A stretch of 25,961 bases of DNA from CAZSVE01 sp964610175 (GTDB taxonomy: Bacteria; Pseudomonadota; Gammaproteobacteria; HK1). The number at the start of each line of letters is the position of its first letter. Positions within the stretch are counted from its first letter, which is position 1. This document shows, in pieces, positions 23,649-25,961 of this stretch. Location of the stretch: positions 1 to 25,961 of the forward strand of contig CAZSVE010000041.1 in assembly GCA_964610175.1 (NCBI GenBank), in the 5' to 3' direction. Both the position numbers and the translations under genes were made by a program. The notes beneath the pieces were generated by a model that made no database searches, had not been told where the DNA came from, and was given only the letters and a program-made list of their open reading frames with translations.

Positions 23649-24698
23649 ATGCCTGCACTCCTTTGGCGCTCTCCCCCCACCGATCTCGTACTGGCCAGGG
23701 ATGAAATTCATGTCTGGCGGGTCCCGTTGAATCTCCCATGGACGCGAATCGGGGTGCTGCAAAGCACCCTCGGCCAGGATGAATTGCAGCGGGCGGAGCG
23801 CTTCTGCTTTCCCAAGCACCGGCGGCATTTTATTGTCGCCCGGGGCGTGCTGAGGGCGTTGCTCGCCGGTTACCTCCATGAATCACCGGCACGAATCGAT
23901 TTCGAATACAATCGCTACGGGAAACCCTTTCTGAAGGGCAGGAAGCCGATCCTTCGCGGGGACTCCCCCGATTGCGTAGAGACCGATGACATCGACAATG
24001 CCGGTATCGAATTCAATCTATCGCATTCCGAGGGGATGGCCTTGTACGCCTTCTCCCTCAATCGCAAGGTCGGGATAGATGTGGAATGGATACAGCGTAA
24101 AGTCGATGACAGTGAACGGATTGTCGAGCGTTTTTTCTCCCCGCGGGAGGTCCAGGTCCTTTCCGGGGTCCCGGAGCATGTCAGGAAAGAGGCGTTTCTT
24201 GGCTGCTGGACCCGCAAGGAGGCGTACATCAAGGCGCGGGGGAAAGGCCTGTCGATTCCGCTGAATGAATTCGAAGTGATACCGACCCTGGAAGAGACGG
24301 GACAAGCGGCCAATGGGATACGTCGCCACCACGGGGATAGAGGGACTGAAAACGAGAATCCAAGGCCCCCCACCACTCGTTACCCGCCGCCTCCCATGGA
24401 TTGCGACAATGGGCAAGGCTGTCGCTCCGGTGTTACTCGGGTTGCTACCCAGGCTGCTACCCAGGCTGCTACCGAGGATGCTACCCAGGAGGCTGTCACC
24501 GAGGCCGTTATCCATGCGGAATTCCAGGGCCATGACGCATGGGAGCCACCGTTCCTGTCGGACATCTCCATACCCACGACCTGCCATGGTCCGCATACCC
24601 GCTGGGCCATGCGGACATTCACCGTCGACGACGATTACATCGCTACCCTCGTGGTGGAAGGGGAGGGATGGGAGATGAAATATTGGCAGTGGGAATGA
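23649..24698 (+). CDS. Sfp-type 4'-phosphopantetheinyl transferase
   Basis: Transfers the phosphopantetheine arm of CoA to carrier proteins. The 349-residue protein carries the Sfp signatures: NLSHSEG (123-129), GIDVEWI (142-148, with D144 and E146 as metal ligands), RFFSPREV (161-168) and WTRKEAYIKARGKGL (187-201). It is longer than the usual 220-260 residues because of a low-complexity insertion (about 218-295) rich in Pro, then Ala, Thr and Gln, before a C-terminal segment (DDDYIATLVVEG) that resembles the normal family end. ATG 23649 is chosen because the upstream frame has no family features. No polyketide or peptide synthetase genes are adjacent; the target carrier protein is unknown. 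Confidence 0.85.
   Translation: MPALLWRSPPTDLVLARDEIHVWRVPLNLPWTRIGVLQSTLGQDELQRAERFCFPKHRRHFIVARGVLRALLAGYLHESPARIDFEYNRYGKPFLKGRKPILRGDSPDCVETDDIDNAGIEFNLSHSEGMALYAFSLNRKVGIDVEWIQRKVDDSERIVERFFSPREVQVLSGVPEHVRKEAFLGCWTRKEAYIKARGKGLSIPLNEFEVIPTLEETGQAANGIRRHHGDRGTENENPRPPTTRYPPPPMDCDNGQGCRSGVTRVATQAATQAATEDATQEAVTEAVIHAEFQGHDAWEPPFLSDISIPTTCHGPHTRWAMRTFTVDDDYIATLVVEGEGWEMKYWQWE
24439..24500 (+). repeat. 12-bp minisatellite inside the phosphopantetheinyl transferase gene
   Basis: About five imperfect 12-bp units (consensus GCTGCTACCCAG) encode the repeated ATQA/ATED stretch. The period is a multiple of three, so copy changes keep the frame. Confidence 0.8.
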
Positions 24699-24748
24699 AT
24701 GTCGTGAAAATGCGAACATGGCGCCTGTTCTTGGCCGTTCATCCCCCG

Positions 24749-24852
24749 GCGAAGCCTCGCTTTGATTCGATCGAACATGATTTGGTATCGGTAGCGCAAA
24801 AATCGGCGTTTTGTAGGCCTCATTCGTGAAGATGAGCGGGAAATCGACAAAA
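24749..24852 (+). repeat. Family-1 intergenic repeat, copy 12 (forward)
   Basis: Forward copy: GCGAAGCCTCGCTTTGATTC, then TTTGGTATCGGTAGCGCAAA, AATCGGCGTTTTGTAGGCC and GAAGATGAGCGGGAAATCGA. It ends 36 bp before the nadC start codon. Confidence 0.88.
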
Positions 24853-24887
24853 CACCTCATCCAGAACACGACAACCCGGACAACGAC

Positions 24888-25751
24888 ATGACAACCCGAA
24901 ATCTCCCCAACGACATTCGCGAAACCGTCCGTCGAGCCCTTGCCGAAGACATCGGCAACGGAGACATCACCAGCGCACTGCTGCCCGTCGATTCTCTGGC
25001 AAGCGCCACGCTCATCTGCCGCGAAGACGCCATTCTGTGTGGCACTCCCTGGTTCGACGAGGTATTCCGGCAGCTCGATGACCGGATAAAAACCACCTGG
25101 CAGGTCGCCGATGGCGCCGACATCGGCCCCGATGAAACCATCTGCCGCATCACCGGCCCAGCCCCGGCGATGCTCACGGGAGAGCGAACCGCCCTCAACT
25201 TCCTGCAAGCCCTCTCCGGAACCGCCACGCTGGCCAGGAAGTACGCAGCCCAGGTACAGGGAACCGGGGCCAGGGTATTGGACACCCGCAAGACCATACC
25301 GGGACTGCGCACCGCGCAAAAATATGCCGTGCGCTGCGGCGGATGCCAAAACCATCGCCTGGGTCTTTACGACGGCATCCTGATCAAGGAAAACCACATC
25401 CTTGCCGCCGGTTCCCTGTCCACCGCAGTGCGGCTCGCCCGGGAGCGCAATCCGGGGATCCCCGTGGAGGTGGAAGTGGAATCCCTGGAAGAGTGTCGGG
25501 AGGCCCTTGCCTGCGCCGCCGACATCATCTTGTTGGACAACTTCGATATCCAGGAGATCGAAGAGGCGGTGCGCATCAATGCCGGGCGGGCGAAACTGGA
25601 GGTCTCCGGCGGCGTCGAATTGACGGAGCTGCGGCGACTCGCCGAGACCGGGGTGGACTATATTTCCATCGGGTCCCTGACCAAACATGTGCGCGCCGTG
25701 GACCTGTCGCTGCGTTTCCAATACCAGGGGCATCATCGAGCAGGATCTTGA
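24888..25751 (+). CDS. nadC: Nicotinate-nucleotide pyrophosphorylase (quinolinate phosphoribosyltransferase)
   Basis: NadC converts quinolinate and PRPP to nicotinate mononucleotide in NAD synthesis. The 287-residue protein has all family blocks: EDIGNGDIT (20-28), GERTALNFLQALSG (98-111), LDTRKTIPGLR (131-141, with the PRPP/quinolinate-binding R134 and K135), NHRLGLYDGILIKENH (155-170), VEVEVESL (193-200) and LEVSGG near 237. One oddity is the CGGCQNHR segment: E. coli has CGGGANHR, so a conserved glycine is cysteine (C153) here. There is no strong ribosome binding site before ATG 24888. nadA and nadB are not in this window. Confidence 0.95.
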   Translation: MTTRNLPNDIRETVRRALAEDIGNGDITSALLPVDSLASATLICREDAILCGTPWFDEVFRQLDDRIKTTWQVADGADIGPDETICRITGPAPAMLTGERTALNFLQALSGTATLARKYAAQVQGTGARVLDTRKTIPGLRTAQKYAVRCGGCQNHRLGLYDGILIKENHILAAGSLSTAVRLARERNPGIPVEVEVESLEECREALACAADIILLDNFDIQEIEEAVRINAGRAKLEVSGGVELTELRRLAETGVDYISIGSLTKHVRAVDLSLRFQYQGHHRAGS

Positions 25752-25905
25752 TCGGAACCGGGGTGGAATCGGCATCCACCACGACAGTTGAAGAATTCCA
25801 CGCAACATGATCCCGAGAGGATGCGTGTGGAATACGGCGTGCATAAAATCCTGCATAAGGCCGAAAGCGTGTGAGATGCGCGCGTCGATTCCGCCCTTCT
25901 ACGCC

Positions 25906-25920
25906 CGCCCCGAAGGGGCG
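25906..25920. terminator. GC-rich hairpin downstream of nadC
   Basis: A perfect 6-bp stem CGCCCC/GGGGCG with a GAA loop, about 155 bp after the nadC stop. No T-run follows, so it is at best a weak or Rho-assisted terminator. Confidence 0.35.
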
Positions 25921-25930
25921 TGATGTTCAC

Positions 25931-25961
25931 GTATCGGAAAAACGAAGTTTCCGAATTCCTG
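25931..25961 (+). repeat. Family-2 repeat, copy 5 (cut by window end)
   Basis: The window ends inside a sequence starting GTATCGGAAAAACGAAGTTT, matching the left end of the family-2 copy at 16680. Confidence 0.5.

Noticed and set aside
24018..25856. A 612-codon open frame on the minus strand
   Set aside because: It runs antisense through two well-supported genes (the phosphopantetheinyl transferase and nadC), and its composition is that of a mirrored frame; no family motif is visible.

Overview
This window looks like a piece of a gammaproteobacterial chromosome. The main support is a conserved core block, miaA-hfq-hflK-hflC-DUF2065-purA (about 10599-16222), whose order and sequences match the Gammaproteobacteria. 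Two four-cysteine FNR-type regulators, a pteridine reductase of the FolM/PTR1 type and a proteobacterial quinolinate phosphoribosyltransferase agree with this. The genus cannot be read from the sequence. The many intergenic repeats and at least one decayed gene suggest a genome with considerable repeat activity.

Layout. The left third (368-6267, minus strand) carries a membrane-anchored STAND-type NTPase with a recently expanded TPR array, a GAF-domain protein, and a fusion of a site-2-protease-like M50 domain to a HlyD-like adaptor. Next on the plus strand come a RatA/COQ10-type START-domain protein overlapping an FNR-family regulator (6963-8148), a 77-residue two-helix membrane protein (8547-8780), and a TPR-SPOR exported protein leading into miaA. 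The core block follows; hflX, which usually sits between hfq and hflK, is absent and replaced by about 470 bp without a gene. Downstream are a pteridine reductase, a second FNR paralogue divergent from a hemerythrin-like protein with a perfect FNR site between them, a conserved hypothetical protein, a TolC-like outer membrane protein, a decayed coiled-coil gene, a MaoC/PhaJ-type hydratase, an Sfp-type phosphopantetheinyl transferase with a low-complexity insertion, and nadC.

The most striking feature is the non-coding DNA. A family of about 105-bp imperfect repeats (called family 1 here) occurs in 12 copies in both orientations in the intergenic spaces of the accessory regions, but not inside the core block. 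Its left end carries the palindrome GCGAAGCTTCGC and its right end the conserved block GAAGCTGAGCGGGAAATAA. One copy (8780-8977) is split by a different palindromic element, so two layers of insertion can be read. A second family (about 90 bp, ending near a GGCGCGAAGCGCC-like hairpin) is present in five full or partial copies. There is also a 113-bp tandem array (3104-3470). No transposase gene is visible, so these behave like non-autonomous elements or structured intergenic repeats.

Functional links supported by the sequence are limited. The FNR site between fnr2 and the hemerythrin gene suggests O2- or NO-responsive control of an iron-oxygen protein. hflK and hflC form the FtsH-associated membrane complex. 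The M50-HlyD protein and the GAF protein probably share a transcript. The TolC-like protein is not adjacent to any inner-membrane transporter in this window.
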